DNA from: Scleroderma bovista
Taxonomy: Eukaryota > Basidiomycota > Agaricomycetes > Boletales > Sclerodermataceae
Reading direction: 5' to 3'
Length of the DNA: 64,000 nt
Assembly: GCA_037178675.1 (NCBI GenBank)
Contig: JAYMGJ010000581.1
Coordinates: 1 to 64,000 of the forward strand
Shown here: positions 47,714 to 58,311 of the stretch, in pieces
How the letters are laid out: every line of letters starts with the position of its first letter
Position numbering within the stretch: position 1 is the stretch's first letter
Notes under the pieces: model-generated
Seen by the model: only the letters and a program-made list of their open reading frames with translations
What the model was told of the DNA's origin: nothing
The model's database searches: none
Position numbers and translations under genes: made by a program

Positions 47714-48851
47714 CATCATACATGCACACTGTTGTAGGGGATGATATGTTGATTAATGCCAGTCTCAACCTTACACTTGTAATGGTGAAGACGATCGCGA
47801 GTTATAATATTGCAGTCTTGAAGGGGTATCACAGTTCCCAGCTGTCTCGTGTACGCCTTTGCGTTTCAGAACCTGTCACATTGGATTCGAGAAGGCTGAC
47901 TGGTAAGTTCAGTTTGTGGCGAACAACGGTTTATATGTGTACTGATAAGTGCATCTTGAAATCACCTTCAATGCTTGGTCCGTTTTTGGTCAGGATGTTA
48001 ACGGCCCTCCAACGCTTTGTTGGATGCAATTTAGCAGCTGGAACGAGGTGTATGCTCAAACTGGTGAATTTACATCGGCATCATCTAATGGGATGGTTGA
48101 GTTGATATTGAACTGATACCCATTTTTGTTTCTGTGCGGTTCTGTCCTTCGGGTATGTTCCATACTAGTTGGGACGTTCATGTTCAAACCCCCATTGCAG
48201 ATCATGAAATGGCCGTGGGGGATTCAAAATATGACATCTTATTCATCATCCCAGTATTCAATCCAGGGAGGTCTTTGAGGCGAGTTTCATTCTCGGCGTT
48301 TCATAGCACTCCCCATGTAAGGGGACTTGCGTTGGGGATGCTTGCAGGGTCAGGATTTCGTGAAAAATTGGAGGAGGCAGCCGTCATGTGACACATTTAT
48401 TGTTTCAGTCGAGCATTGATGGTGCTGCTAATAATCATCCTGTCGTTTCGCGGGGTCTACTTTGCAGCAAAGCTCGCATCATGAGGCCGGAGTTCGTGCC
48501 TTCATAATCGAGGAGGTCTGTATGGAACCTGGAACGACGCCCACAAGAAATAGTAGAGAACAAGAAGGGGTACGTGTGCTACCAGGGCCCCCCAGCTTAC
48601 TGGGAATATGATAGAATAATGCAACTGAAGCCCATGACCCTCAGTGCACTTTAACGGACTCAAAAACAGTGTACGTGAACTGGTGGTAATGTTAAGCTTC
48701 GCGACAGGACAATTCATTTGCATTTTCGTGCTGATTACTCCTGATTGAGTTCATCCACATTTTAAGTAGGGACATCGTGTACATGGAACGTGTAGTGCCA
48801 TAATCCATGGAACTAATCAATGCTAGCTATATTCACTGGCGAACCTTGGTG
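47714..48851. other. Intergenic, convergent gene ends
   Basis: About 1.1 kb between the 3' ends of the oxidoreductase and the hydrolase. ORFs at 47710-48105 and 48134-48391 have no start context or domain; they may be remnants. Confidence 0.4.
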
Positions 48852-50084
48852 TTATAGCCTTCCACGAACTCCAGTCCCTAGTAGGCCAGTCACCAGCGCC
48901 CCTGAGCGATAAGCTTGCAACCACTCCAAAATGATATCCACAACATCGTCCTGACGCTAAAGAGCCGTCACGAGTTATCGAGATGTGGCCTGCCTCGGGA
49001 CAAGTCCACTTACGTTAGTGAAATTGTGGTCGGCACCCTCCATGAGATGGAGTACATGTGTCCCCGGTGTTCTTGCCCCGAATGCCCGTGCGTAGATGAC
49101 GGCGTCATACCTGAGTTCAACTTTTGTGAGACATCAATGTTGCACGATAAGATACTCATACTTACACTGGGACAACCTCATCCTCCAGCCCATGCACCGT
49201 GAGGACATGTATCGCTTGTGGAAACTTCTCCCAGACAATGCCAGTATCCCAACTTGCGAATTCTTCTACTTCTCGGGGATATACTCGGTGTACAACCGGT
49301 TTACGGGCGACTGTCACTTTCCATTCATAATATCCCTGGGTATCGAATTGCTCTTTGTAAATGGACATTCGATCTTGACGACATCGAGAACGAATTAGAT
49401 CTGCCTGATGAGAGCCGACCGGGAAGCCTACCGAAGATTCGCTGACCAGGTTTTGTGAGTACTCGTCCAATTCCAGAATCGAAAGGCTCTCACATGCATT
49501 CGGTAACGACCCGATACATTGACCATGGCATTGACGTGCTTCCCCTCCTCTGATGTGCATAGCCAGTGCATACCCACAACGGACCCACGGGAGTGCCCCA
49601 CGATCATGTCGATCTCGTACCTGTATGTATTGCGAAGGAACGCCACGACGGTGACAAGATCCTGCACATCATCGGCCATCCCCGCATACTTACACCGACC
49701 ACTGCTCTCGTGGTTCCCCCTGCGAAGCATATCAAGTCAGTTCCGACGACGACAGATCTCCCTACCCACCGGAAATCAAACCGGAAGGAATCGAGTGGCA
49801 AACGCAGAGCAACGCGTTTCTGGAAGAGGTAATCTTTATGACTGTCCAAACGTCAACGTCACGTCTTGAGATGAGGAAAACGTTTATTTTTCACCCCATC
49901 GTTCCGTGCAGAATCTATGGAGTCTGAATGTCGCGTCACACGGGGACGCTCAACAAGCACCTACCAGCACAATCTTCCTGCCATGTGTGGGTTTATTGGG
50001 CTCTAGCTGTTCTAAGACACCAACGAGTACACAATCTTCGGCAGGCTGGGGGATATAAAGCTTGGTTGAGGTCCTTTCTGCCAT
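48852..50084 (-). CDS. Alpha/beta hydrolase, 290 aa, seven exons
   Basis: Introns 49915-49964, 49842-49894, 49720-49769, 49405-49493, 49111-49165 and 48951-49013 give 873 bases in frame. LILHGTMGHKDYLFQKR and DSFRFDFRGNHESSG are the N-terminal strands and oxyanion loop; IVGHSRGSVVGM holds the nucleophile Ser; HGLEDEVVPV the acid; GADHNFTN the His, so the triad is complete. No signal peptide or membrane segment. The group contains cytosolic serine hydrolases of unassigned substrate. The 20-nt exon 49895-49914 encodes ILHGTM. The gene looks functional. Confidence 0.88.
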
Positions 50085-50242
50085 GGTGGGGACGAAGCCA
50101 TGCGCTGAGGCTGGCCGGATCACAAATGCCTTGTGAAATCCTGAAACGGAACTTTCAATTGTCTCAGACGTACGATGACGCTGTTCTTGTCCAACAACTT
50201 CACAACAATGTTTCCATCACATCTGACTAGTACTAGACAATC

Positions 50243-51509
50243 CTATGACTTGCCCACTTTCTTGCCCAGTAACGTGCCCTTTGGAGTTCCGCCCGCCCTT
50301 CTTTTCACCACCTTCACCTTTTTCTTCTCCCCAACGTCTGCACTCCGCTTGACCTTTACCTCCTTGTGACTAATCGTGGCTTGGTGGGGGGCTGTTGTCC
50401 GGTCTTCGGCACTTTTGGTGGTCTTAACTTTCTTTTGGGGTGGTTGCTCAGCTACAGAAAGCGTGGCGCTCGAGGATGAAGGCAGCTTGCGTGATGCCTT
50501 CTTAGGAGGGGGTCCGGGAGTGGGTGAACGGGACGGTGCCTCTACCGTAGACATCTCGTCCTCATCTCCCTCCTTTTTTTCAAGGGTCAAACCAGCCCAT
50601 CGTCCTTCAACGTCCGCCGAGAGGTCGCACGTCCAAATCGGGAGGCTGATACTAGAGCTTGTTTTGATATACAAACACTGGATGTTCTCCCATCCGTTTT
50701 TTATGTGGACACGACCGCGGGTAGGGCCGTTTGAATGTTGGCCAATATCTGCTTTGGAGTTTGTGATAGTATCCAACTTTTACGGACCTGTGATGCCAAT
50801 AATCATTCAGCGGCCGAGTAGATTAACATAATGGTGTCGACGTACGTGCATGTGCCTTTGTTCTGGTGCATGTAAGTGGATTCTATGGCGCGTTCCAGCT
50901 CGGCCTTGAGATCTTTGCGTTTCAAGTTTACAGATATCGGCTGTCTTTTTCGTCGTCCGTGAAGCTGGAAGACACAAAACGGAAATAAAAGCTTACTTTT
51001 TAGCATCAAACCATTTTGTGCCCAGAAGGCGGGGCAAAAGTGGAATGATACGATCGTCTGCAAGGAACAGGCCGTTTTCCTTGAGGAGAAGCCGCCGTGC
51101 CTCATATGCTTTAAATTTGCCCTTCAGCTTTTCGAGTCCGACAACGCGAGATATGAACTTGATGTTGTGCTGCTCAAGGAGATCCTTGTATTCTCGTTGT
51201 GGGTCTTTGGTGATCAAGCACACACCGGATATCCGGGGGTCAACGAGGGTGTGTTTCAGGGGACTGAGTAAGGGGGGTAAGATCTTGCAGCATTCAAAGT
51301 AAACAGCGCACGGACATCCTGATAGGCTTTAGTTTTTGTTCTGACTGCATCCTCTTTACGGTGACTTGTAGCCATATGTGCTCCTCTTTGCCCGGTAAAA
51401 GCTCGTTTTCTGCACGTTCCTTTTCCTTCTTCGTGGCATATGCATAAAGTGCTTCCACTGCAAGCTTGCACTGCTTGAGCGAGACATGGGAATCGATGAG
51501 TCCTGCCAT
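50243..51509 (-). CDS. Ribosomal L1-domain protein (Utp30/RSL1D1-like), apparently frameshifted
   Basis: Introns 51264-51315, 50945-50996 and 50788-50845. Exon 1 (MAGLIDSHVSLKQCKLAVEAL) and exon 2 (VDPRISGVCLITKDPQREYKDLL, NIKFISRVVGLEKLKGKFKAYEARRLLLKENGLFLADDRIIPLLPRLLG) are typical of L1-like nucleolar ribosome-biogenesis factors. The tail is Lys/Pro/Ser-rich and basic (KKVKVVKRRAGG). In exon 4 the expected text changes frame twice, near 50765-50775 and near 50705-50715; each change equals loss of one base, and total exon length (1,105) is two short of a multiple of three. It is either a decayed gene or has two sequencing errors. Confidence 0.75.
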
Positions 51510-52040
51510 CGCGTTCGATGAAGTCAGACACAGGCCTTTTCAAGGCCCCCAGTCTTGCAAATCGCACTTGCAATTCATCATTTTGGCTTGTTTGTGTTAC
51601 CCTAGTTGACCATCTTCGCTCTGCCAAGATCATTTGTTCATGATAACTTGGAGTCTTGGACTCGCCGTCGAATCACACTTTAACTCTCTAGATCTCATGA
51701 ACATTTTATTACATGATTGTAGGGGTCATATTTCAAGTTGCACAGGATGCCAAAGCTTTTCCGTTAGAAAACAACACGTACTATTCCTTACCACCACCGT
51801 ATCAGTCAACTTGACGACGTTGAGTTCAAACGATTTCCTGTGAGTGTCGTTCACAAGTCTTTTACCTCTACCTGCTTTCTTACCACGTGCCCAGCCAAGG
51901 AGAACGCAGGCTATACAGAACCCTACACATACACCATTTCTGTCGAGTACTCGTATCTGACTTATAGCGGTCAATTCGTTTCGAGGAGGTATGAAACCCA
52001 TTCTATAATTGTCGACTGTCTCACATGGACTCCGGGCAGC
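51510..52040. other. Intergenic
   Basis: 5' region of the L1-domain gene and of the HET pseudogene; divergent. No repeat or RNA gene recognised. Confidence 0.45.
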
Positions 52041-53600
52041 ATGCGTCTCATAAACATCAAAGCGCTTCTTGAGAGAGAGCAGGTGATGAGCAAGGGGGGG
52101 CGAGTCGATCGTCGAACGAAAGTCCTTGAGTTCCGCAGCGACGAAGCCACAGAATATGCGATCTTGTCCCATCGGTGAATCGACTCTACAGAAGTTGACT
52201 ATGAGGAGATAGTTGACCTCGCAAAGATGGATGTGGAGGACAGAGATGAAATTCGCAGGCGCCTTGGCTACAAGAAGATCCCTGATAGCTGTGAGCAGGC
52301 AAAGAAGGACGGGTACGAGTATTTGTGGGTCGACACTTGCTGCATCGACAACAAAGCAGCGCAGCGCTATCGGAGGCGATCAATTCCATGTACCGGTGGT
52401 ATGAAAACTCGATGGTGTGCTATGCGTACCTTCAGCCAGAGTGGTTCTCGCGTGGGCGGACCCTGCAGGAGATGATTGCACCGAGAGTTGTCCATTTTTT
52501 CAACAAGGATTGGCAGCTTATAGGTGAAAAGAGAACACTTGCACACACCTTATCATGCATTACGTGAGTTCCGGAGCACGTTTTGCGATATGGACTTTCC
52601 TGCGACCGTCCTTGTGTTGCTCAAATCATGTCTTGGGCCGCCAATCGGACGACAACTCGAGTCGAGGATAGAGCCTATTCTCTCATGGGTCTGCTGGATG
52701 TGAATATGCCATTGGCCGGGATTGGATACATGTCTGTGCGGCGAGCTTGCACCGTGAAAACGATGCTGTTATAACATATCTCGACATGCTGGACGGTGTT
52801 CACGAGTACGCCCAATCTATGGCCAGGGCGTATTCTCGAAGTGGACGTTATGATCGTGTCTGGGTTAAGCGCACCTGTCTCCCTGGATCAACCCGGACTG
52901 TGCGGACTTCTTGTGTCCTATGGGAGAACTCGCGATCCCGTGGAGTTAGGATTGAGGTGTTTCGGGACCCCTCTCTTTGTAACGGACCAGATGAATGGAC
53001 GGGCGTCGATATTGCAGTGGGTGGATTGTTCTTCGTGCACACACATTATATCATCGTATTGGTATCACTGTTTATAGAGAATCAATGATTCCAACCATGA
53101 CATGCGGCGCCTCATGATACATGATAGTCGGAAAGGGGCTGAGTATAACCTAGTCATCGATGGGATTCCCATGAATTTTTCGCGAGCACACATACTTTTC
53201 ATTCATTCTGAGTCTTACGGGATCAGCTGGGGGACTATGGCCACTTACCGACTCCAAGGGCTTCCACTGCGAAGGAACCATCTTCACTGACCTCAAATCC
53301 GTTGCTTCAGAGACGGACATCACCCCAAGGCAGCACAACATATCTGCAAATAGTGATACCGTGGATCTCATATCCGAGCACGAAAATCGGCTCACTTTGC
53401 ACAAACCACTTGTCTTGTCGCTTCCAAGCAATACCAATTTCAACTCACGGTTGGCTTCCCTCTCTGCTGGATTCACCAACAAATACCTCGTCACAAGCGT
53501 CATACAATGCGATCATTTCATTGAAAAGCGCTGCCATGGGTCCCAAAGCTCAGATCGACGTGAGTGCATGTGCACCCAACTATTTCATGCGTTGTGGTCA
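52041..53600 (+). pseudogene. HET-domain gene, broken copy 2
   Basis: Starts MRLINIKALLERE, then EYAILSHR followed by TGA at 52176-52178 where HET proteins have Trp. It continues STEVDYEEIVDLAKMD, RRRLGYKKIPDSCEQAKKDG, YLWVDTCCID, then a frameshift near 52350-52365, SMYRWYENSMVCYAYLQ, a shortened stretch before EWFSRGRTLQEMIAP, FFNKDWQLIG, MSWAANRTTTRVEDRAYSLMGLLDVNMP, then decay over several frames to about 53600. Functional members execute vegetative incompatibility. It is a paralogue of the fragment at 12.0-12.7 kb and better preserved. Confidence 0.85.
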
Positions 53601-54939
53601 ATAGTTTGATTTAGTATACAGATCGGACACTAATAGCCCCACCATTCCTTTGTGCATCATTGAAAAGCCATTTATTTGGCATGGAGATTATGGGACTGCT
53701 TCTGCGTCCGTGGCAACTTGAGTTCAAAACTGAGACGAAAGATGGGGGGGATGGGGGATGGGGGATGAAGGTTAAGTTTGTAGTCTGTAGATGAAGTCAT
53801 GATGTAGTGAGATTGTCGAACCTTCTGATAGTTGTATGTATGTATCTTTCATACGTTTGTACGTCTAAGCAGTAAGTGGTGTAAGATGGAACAACCCGGC
53901 TCATCACTGAAATCGTAGTTTTTTTATAAAGTCATTATATTGCCATTATAAACTGACCAAAGGTCATAATTTCAAAGAATATGCCAATGTGCCATACAAA
54001 GTTCTATGTGGCCTTTTAAAGGACTTCGGATCTGCTAATGAACCTACTTATTCTCTGAATTTCTAAACGACTTAAACCTGGTAGCTCGGACAAGGTGAAA
54101 CCTTTGTTGCATTCCATTTCCCATTTTATGGCATTACAGTCCTCCAGTGGCATCAATGTAATGTTGCCGAGGGTGGACCAATACAATCACCACAATCCAT
54201 TTTCCGAACCACTAACAGGTATTGAAAAGTGCTCATTTGAACTCGATCTATGCCATATTCTGCTCTTGTGGAAGTTTTATTAGTAAGGCCAAACGACTCC
54301 TATGGCCCGCATCTTTGACAACATCCGTGCTCAAGTTCAATACTTTCAGACCTTGTGAGATTTCTGAAGCCTGCAGAACAATTAACATATAGGTCAGTTT
54401 TATTCCGATTTTCTATCTTGCAGCATGTTACATGTTATGATTTCGATGCCTAAACAGTGGGAAAATCATTTCTGGTTCGTAATGTAGAGAAATTATTACT
54501 AGTAGGAAATTTACTGGCATGTATCTCGGTCTGGGGCGACTGAACTGGAGTTATGTGAAATGAAGAAACAATGCCAAACATTTTAACCGTGGAAACGAGC
54601 TGAAAATCTTCTCTCACTTGTGAATGCTCGGCATTTTTAGGGTATTGCGCATGCTGTGCCCTTCGTGGCACTATTCAGATGGCAGCAAAAGCATGGGCCT
54701 CATTAGCTTGGAACGAAATGTGGTCAAATTGGGTACAGTAGTGTTACAGGTACAGCTGTGAGTTACAGTAAAGTACAACACTGAGCTGGTGTAAAATACA
54801 GCATACACCAATAAATGGTGGTGGCGAGTACATGAAGGAGAGAAACTCATAGACATACATGGAAACAGACTTTTGTTGAAAAAGATCTGAATTTGAGTGC
54901 GTGAGGGTATGGGAACATCACAACAGACGGTTTGGCCAT
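53601..54939. other. AT-rich intergenic region
   Basis: About 1.3 kb without a gene. It contains a G-rich microsatellite near 53741-53768 and TACAG-type short repeats near 54730-54800. Confidence 0.5.
53741..53768 (+). repeat. (ATGGGGG)n-like microsatellite
   Basis: Three to four imperfect G-run units; could form a G-quadruplex. Confidence 0.7.
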
Positions 54940-56424
54940 TCACATTCTTGCAAGAGCAACCGAGAGCGTGTCCACGCGCTGGGGCTGATAGAAGGATGCA
55001 TTGCGACGACCAAAAACTTTCCTAATGTGAAATTAAAAACATGCGGCATCCTGCATTCAATTACTCACCGGTTCCACCAAAGCAGTAGGTCTTTGACCTC
55101 AGCAGACTTCTTGGGTGACAAAGGCTGTTCGAAGTAGTCGATGATGTTACGGTAAAGCACATTGTAATCAAACTCTTCGTCATGTAAATTCCATGACGTG
55201 GAGCTCGATAGCGCGAAGCGAAGCTATTTTGGGCCAATAAATAGACGTGATGCAAGAATACAAGCACTTACTTGACAAGTGGTGTATGCGATGGCACGAG
55301 GATCCACAGACCTCATCTTCAACAATCCTGCAACATCACAGCGAGTTCTCGTACCACGCGTGGTCTTCCGGGCCTTTCTGGAAGAGCCCACCGCATCTTC
55401 GTCGTCATCAAGTTCAGCTCGAGCTGAGCTTGGTGATGTGAAGATGGAGCAAAATGCCTATACATGGCGAGTCAGAGCATAAAATTGGCACACAATAACC
55501 ATAATGCCTTACCCTTACAAGTAGTTCCCCTTTAAAAAGCCCTTTAGAAGGATTCATTGGGTCATATTGACCCCTGAGATATACAAAGGCCGGATACGTA
55601 TGTGCAGTTACCGGATACTTAGGATGATATTCACGGATTGCAGAACGAATGCTATTATCCATTGTTAGTAATCTGGCAGAACGACCGACAGATCGATGAA
55701 CATACGAAGTGTCACACCAATCATAGTCCACTGGACACAGAAGTCGGCCGGTTACGTTGTTATAAAACCCCCGTTCCGACTTGTCAGTAGGACTGAGAAG
55801 GGGTTCTGGACGCAATGATGCCTCATTCAACCAATTCACGATAGCGATCTTCAGTGCATTGGCATCATCGCCCCTTGCCCCATCCGCACCTTTCCTTAGC
55901 TTCAAAAGTGCCATCATATAGAAAAGGGCTTCCATAAAATAGTACTCAATCTTACCTCTTGAAATGCTAGGACTATGTCATGGTTGTCTGGATCCAAACC
56001 TAAGGTTTTCTTGATTGACGGGCACCAGTGAACCAGTTTTTTGAACGAGCGGTAGGTGTACTCCTCCCTTCAGAACAAACGGTAATAGATTCAGACTTGT
56101 CCAAATCAAAGATAAAAAAAGTGCATACTCAGTAGAGCCTTCAATGGCATCCGCAGATGCCTCATCATCTGCTCCAAGCTCAAGACGACGATCATGTTCT
56201 GCGATCAAGTCGGGGATAGGTTTAGCGAGATCAACAAGCCGACGTATGGCCCGTCCTTCAAGACGATAAGAATGTGTGCTAGCAAATGTGTGCGCTGTGA
56301 GTTCAGGGAAACATTTAAATACTCTAAGGACCTACGGCTTTCTCACAAACTTTGCAAGGAGTTGGTTGTTCGCTTCCTCCAGTGCAGCAATTCGGCGTTT
56401 CAGTGAAGCAGGAGTGTCAGACAT
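54940..56424 (-). CDS. DUF6698-family protein, multi-exon, function unknown
   Basis: From ATG 56424 the exons chain in frame: a coiled coil (SLKRRIAALEEANNQLLAKF), RAIRRLVDLAKPIPDLIAEHDRRLEL, SFKKLVHWCPSIKKTLGLDPDN, LRKGADGARGDDANALKIAIVNWLNE, RGFYNNVTGRLLCPVDYDW, EYHPKYPVTAHTYPAFVYLRGQYDP, AFCSIFTSPSSARAELDDDED, DPRAIAYTTCQLRFALSSSTSWN, DYFEQPLSPKKSAEVKDLLLWWNR, KVFGRRNASFY, ending TGA at 54940-54942. The block order is that of DUF6698, a family greatly expanded in agarics; its role is unknown and it may ride on mobile DNA. All breaks coincide with GT-AG introns, so it looks intact. Confidence 0.8.
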
Positions 56425-57187
56425 CGCAGGCGAAATTGAAATTTCCTCAGGCTCGATATATTTTCTTTTAACAAATACTGGACACAGACATGATCCGGTG
56501 AGCCTCAGAGCAGAATTACTAATTGATTGCTCCGGTTGCTGGAACAAACGAGCGATGATCAGTTGGATTCCTCCATTGCCATCAACACACGGAGTACACA
56601 GCTTTCATTGGCGATCATTTCATTGGTTCCCAGACTGTTGGGATAGGGTGATTAGACTTTGCAAGCATGAGGTTAGGTTTTCAGCCTATTCAACACTTCC
56701 CCGGAGGGTTAGCACTGAGCTTCTAGGACACAAGCACCGGCCCTGGTACTCACCAATACAGAATTACCGATCGGACGGGAATCAGGTTTGAGTTTTCGAG
56801 CTCCCCGTTGAAACTGGCATCGTGGGTCAGGCAGCTAGACTTGATCAAATCTATAGCCAAATATGTGAGTATATGACCCGGAGCCGACGGAACGTCTGCG
56901 CAGAGAGAAAGTACAGAGTACACGAACCTGTGAAAGGCAAGGATGCGTTAGCTCAGCTCCTCTCTCAATCTCAACACATGCCACCTTCTTGCAATACAAA
57001 CAGAAGCAACGATGACTGCTGGAAAGTAAGGCAGTGAGCTGGCTGGAGACCAACACTGTAGCTCGCAAGGTGAAGTTTTCAGTTCTTCCCCTTGTTCGAA
57101 ATTGACAACTTCAATTCAGTTCGAAGGTAACTGAAAGTGATAATCGGATAGTGTGAAGTGTCATGAACCGGTATCCACTTTGACTCA

Positions 57188-57201
57188 CCTCAGTTCACCT
57201 C
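57188..57201 (-). repeat. Inverted copy of a 14-mer found at 45860-45873
   Basis: CCTCAGTTCACCTC is the exact complement of GAGGTGAACTGAGG in the foldback repeat at 45.86 kb; the flanks are partly similar (GGCAAAACTA against GGCACTAAG). Confidence 0.6.
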
Positions 57202-57278
57202 AGTGGCAAAACTACCAGATTAGCACTAGTGCGCGTACACAGCTGGTCAAATTAGTGGTAATCAGGACCAACGTTTGG

Positions 57279-57316
57279 CCCGGGTGACCCGGGTCAGGGT
57301 CATGTACGTACGTACA
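57279..57316. repeat. Two adjacent palindromes
   Basis: CCCGGGTGACCCGGG (7-bp arms) at 57279-57293 and the perfect 14-bp palindrome TGTACGTACGTACA at 57303-57316. Confidence 0.7.
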
Positions 57317-57555
57317 ACCTTCATGGTGCTGCATGAAGTGGCACTGCACCGCAAAGAATGGTATGGTCAGCATCAGCGATAGTTCAATGTGGGGGACTCA
57401 ACATTGTCAAGTCCATCAGGGACGGCGGCAAAAATGCTCGAAGGTTTGTGAAGTTCCGACCGACCACCACAACAGTACTACAATCTGGGCCTAATTTTCT
57501 GAATGAAAAAAGTGGGAGGCTTCAAAGGCTAAGCTGACCCACCTGTTTCAGCTCA

Positions 57556-58311
57556 ATGCGTCGAAACCTCCTTCCCAGCTACGGTGATCGCCCTCGCGCC
57601 TCCACACACGATTCCCAATCTATTTCTCGGAGGGCCCAGGTTACTAGCAATTCTGAAGAGGTTTGGTGATCAAGTCCGTGTCTGTACTTTGATTACTGAT
57701 GGGTTTGTATGCAGCTTGGTACTGGCGGAAGGGAGGATGGAGAGGGCCACGTGTCTGATGGCCGCAAAGATCCGAGCTCTGGTAGTCCCCCAGAAAACCC
57801 GAGTCAAAGAGGAGGGGGAATATGGCCTGCATACCACGCTGGAGTAGAAGATGCAGCTCCATCTCCAAATCAGCAATCGGGAGGTGCACAGGTGATGTAC
57901 CCAAATCCATTAACTATTTCAATCTATACTGATACAATGAAACAGGCTACCGGAGAATTGATTGCTGGTCTGAAAAGACAGAGGTCAGATGAAAACAATC
58001 CTCAGCCACAGGTAAGTTGGTCTTACATGATAGGTGGAATGCCGAGCTGATCTATTTACAAGACGCCACGTCGTAAGAGTCGTACTAATGTACGAGAAAA
58101 TTCTGTTCCAGTGCCACATCAGGTCAAGCGCCCTCGACTACTTGAACCGTTTGAGCCCAAGATGGACTCCAAATCTCATAGGGAAGGGCTTGAAGACGCA
58201 ATTAAAGGAGTGCAGGAGTTACTTGGAAAGCAGACTGAGGTACTTGCCGAAATACTTCAGATCATGAAAGGGGATTCGAAAACAAGGCCTCGCAATGTCT
58301 ATTTCCTCTGA
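57556..58311 (+). CDS. Small orphan protein, 198 aa, four exons
   Basis: Introns 57661-57714, 57892-57945 and 58012-58062 join 597 bases in frame from ATG 57556 to TGA 58309-58311. The N-terminal half is Ser/Gly/Asp-rich and disordered. The middle is basic and possibly a nuclear signal (TPRRKSRTN, VKRPRLLEPF). The C-terminal 60 residues form an amphipathic helix or coiled coil (LEDAIKGVQELLGKQTEVLAEILQIMKG). I recognise no family. It is divergent from the DUF6698 gene, about 1.1 kb away, so the two may be a functional or mobile pair. Confidence 0.6.

Larger units (their letters stand above)
56425..57555. promoter_or_regulatory. Divergent intergenic region with several palindromes
   Basis: Separates the DUF6698 gene (minus) from the orphan gene at 57556 (plus). 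It holds an inverted match to the 45.86-kb foldback (57188-57201), CCCGGGTGACCCGGG (57279-57293) and TGTACGTACGTACA (57303-57316). No gene is supported inside. Confidence 0.45.

Noticed and set aside
47710..48391. Two plus-strand ORFs of 131 and 85 codons as genes
   Set aside because: No domain, no coherent splicing, and they start inside or just after the frameshifted end of the oxidoreductase.
45842..57215. Giant Starship-like cargo element
   Set aside because: No DUF3435 tyrosine recombinase at an end, and the cargo is ordinary genes; only a 14-mer supports the borders.
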